A program made the translations under genes and the position numbers. 64,000 nt of DNA, taken from the IMG/VR virus record IMGVR_UViG_3300042197_002762, positions 1-64,000 of that record; one strand, given 5' to 3'. Shown in pieces: positions 63,334 through 64,000 of this stretch. The DNA comes from a virus. Within the stretch, counting starts at the first letter, position 1; the number at the start of each line of letters is the position of its first letter. The notes under the pieces are model-generated. The model was not told where the DNA came from. It did not search any database and saw nothing but the letters and a program-made list of their open reading frames with translations.

Positions 63334-64000
63334 ATGAATAAATGGTTATACGAATTTGATGCAAAGAATATTATAAAAAAAGATGATGGTTCACAAGAAA
63401 CTATTATTAAGAAGTTTGCATTATTAAAACCAAATCGTCGTCTGCGCGAAGATGGCGAACTTTTTTACGCCGCTGAAACATCGCGTTTTGCCAAAGCTGG
63501 CGTTTTACCAAAAGCTGCATGGGGAACAATTCTTTCAAACGGTGGTGGTAGTATTAGTGATCAGGAACGTGAAGAATATGGTAAGTTACTTTTGAAATTC
63601 CGTGATTTATCTTTTGAATTACAAACTATTTTAATTAAAGGTGAAGGTGAAAGAACTGAAGCCGAAAAACTTCGTTCAGAAGAATTAATTAATAATCTCG
63701 AAGATATACGTAAAGATATTCAAAATTTTGAAGCTTCACAAATTTCTATTTTTGAAAATACGGCTGAAGCAAAAGCTCGTAATCGTACAATTCTTTGGTG
63801 GGTTATGAATCTTTCTTACGAAAAAGACGGGGAAAATTATAAACCAATTTTTAAAGGAGAAAACTTCGAAGAAAAACTTCTTGAATATGATGGTTTCGAA
63901 GAAGATGAAAATAAATACGAATTTTTATTATCAGTAATTAGAAGAGTAATGTATTTAACTACACTTTGGTTTTTAGGGCGTGTAGATTCCGCAGACGATT
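63334..64000 (+). CDS. Unknown protein, runs off the right edge
   Basis: At least 222 residues, open to base 64000. Starts KWLYEFDAKNIIKKDD; helical middle with charged repeats. Its location after the tail tube suggests a tail assembly chaperone or tail protein. Not classified. Confidence 0.55.
   Translation, partial: MNKWLYEFDAKNIIKKDDGSQETIIKKFALLKPNRRLREDGELFYAAETSRFAKAGVLPKAAWGTILSNGGGSISDQEREEYGKLLLKFRDLSFELQTILIKGEGERTEAEKLRSEELINNLEDIRKDIQNFEASQISIFENTAEAKARNRTILWWVMNLSYEKDGENYKPIFKGENFEEKLLEYDGFEEDENKYEFLLSVIRRVMYLTTLWFLGRVDSADD

Overview
The window is 64 kb of a large double-stranded DNA tailed phage. It holds a head, portal, terminase and tail gene block, nine tRNA genes, an rIIA/rIIB pair, a phage-type sigma factor and an endolysin cassette. 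Promoters match the standard sigma-70 pattern (TTGACA, 16-17 bp, TATAAT-like) rather than the Bacteroidota pattern. A lipobox-bearing small lipoprotein in the lysis region hints at a Gram-negative host. I cannot name the host or the closest phage. All family names come from reading motifs; no search was run.

Layout. (1) 0-4.2 kb, plus strand: small unknown genes in ATGA-overlapping chains, each group behind its own promoter. (2) 4.2-8.2 kb: a very AT-rich island for sugar or surface modification (a GT-A glycosyltransferase, a GT92-like glycosyltransferase, a SAM methyltransferase, a DUF1796 protein). (3) 8.2-16.6 kb, plus: nucleic acid metabolism and regulation (Rnl5-like RNA ligase with a HAD phosphatase, RuvB-like AAA+ ATPase, AT-hook protein, SET-domain protein, UvdE endonuclease, tRNA-Thr and tRNA-Pro, tiny membrane peptides). 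(4) 16.6-33.2 kb, almost entirely minus strand and more GC-rich: tRNAs (Ser, Ile, Asp, Lys, Met, Cys), an HNH endonuclease, rIIA/rIIB, SprT-like, DUF932, HhH glycosylase-like and GP88 proteins, and many small genes. Twelve copies of a composite hairpin / GC-core / hairpin repeat punctuate this region. Each copy lies at the 3' end of one transcription unit and just upstream of the promoter of the next. A gene-free stretch of about 770 nt next to tRNA-Cys has the pairing pattern of a large ornate noncoding RNA. (5) 33.2-37.4 kb: an AT-rich spacer with direct repeats, a secreted papain-like or transglutaminase-like protein, three glycosyltransferases and a small heat-shock protein. (6) 37.5-64 kb, plus: PhoH-like ATPase, a GH5-like glycosidase, receptor-facing structural proteins, a late-type sigma factor, an ERCC4 nuclease, large terminase, portal, fibre-like proteins, lysis genes, protease/scaffold, decoration protein, major capsid protein, connector genes and the tail tube protein, continuing past the right edge.

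Regulation. The early and middle genes (regions 1, 3 and 4) use strong sigma-70-like promoters whose -10 box ends only 6-11 nt before the ATG, so many messages should be leaderless or nearly so. Downstream genes are coupled by ATGA overlaps. Late genes instead are preceded by a GTGTAA box, which the phage sigma factor at 43.1 kb may read, and they often have Shine-Dalgarno sequences.

The strongest candidates for something new are the 12-copy boundary repeat with its promoter/operator cassette, the large structured RNA at 25.0-25.8 kb, and a set of 23-31 residue membrane peptides scattered through the early region.
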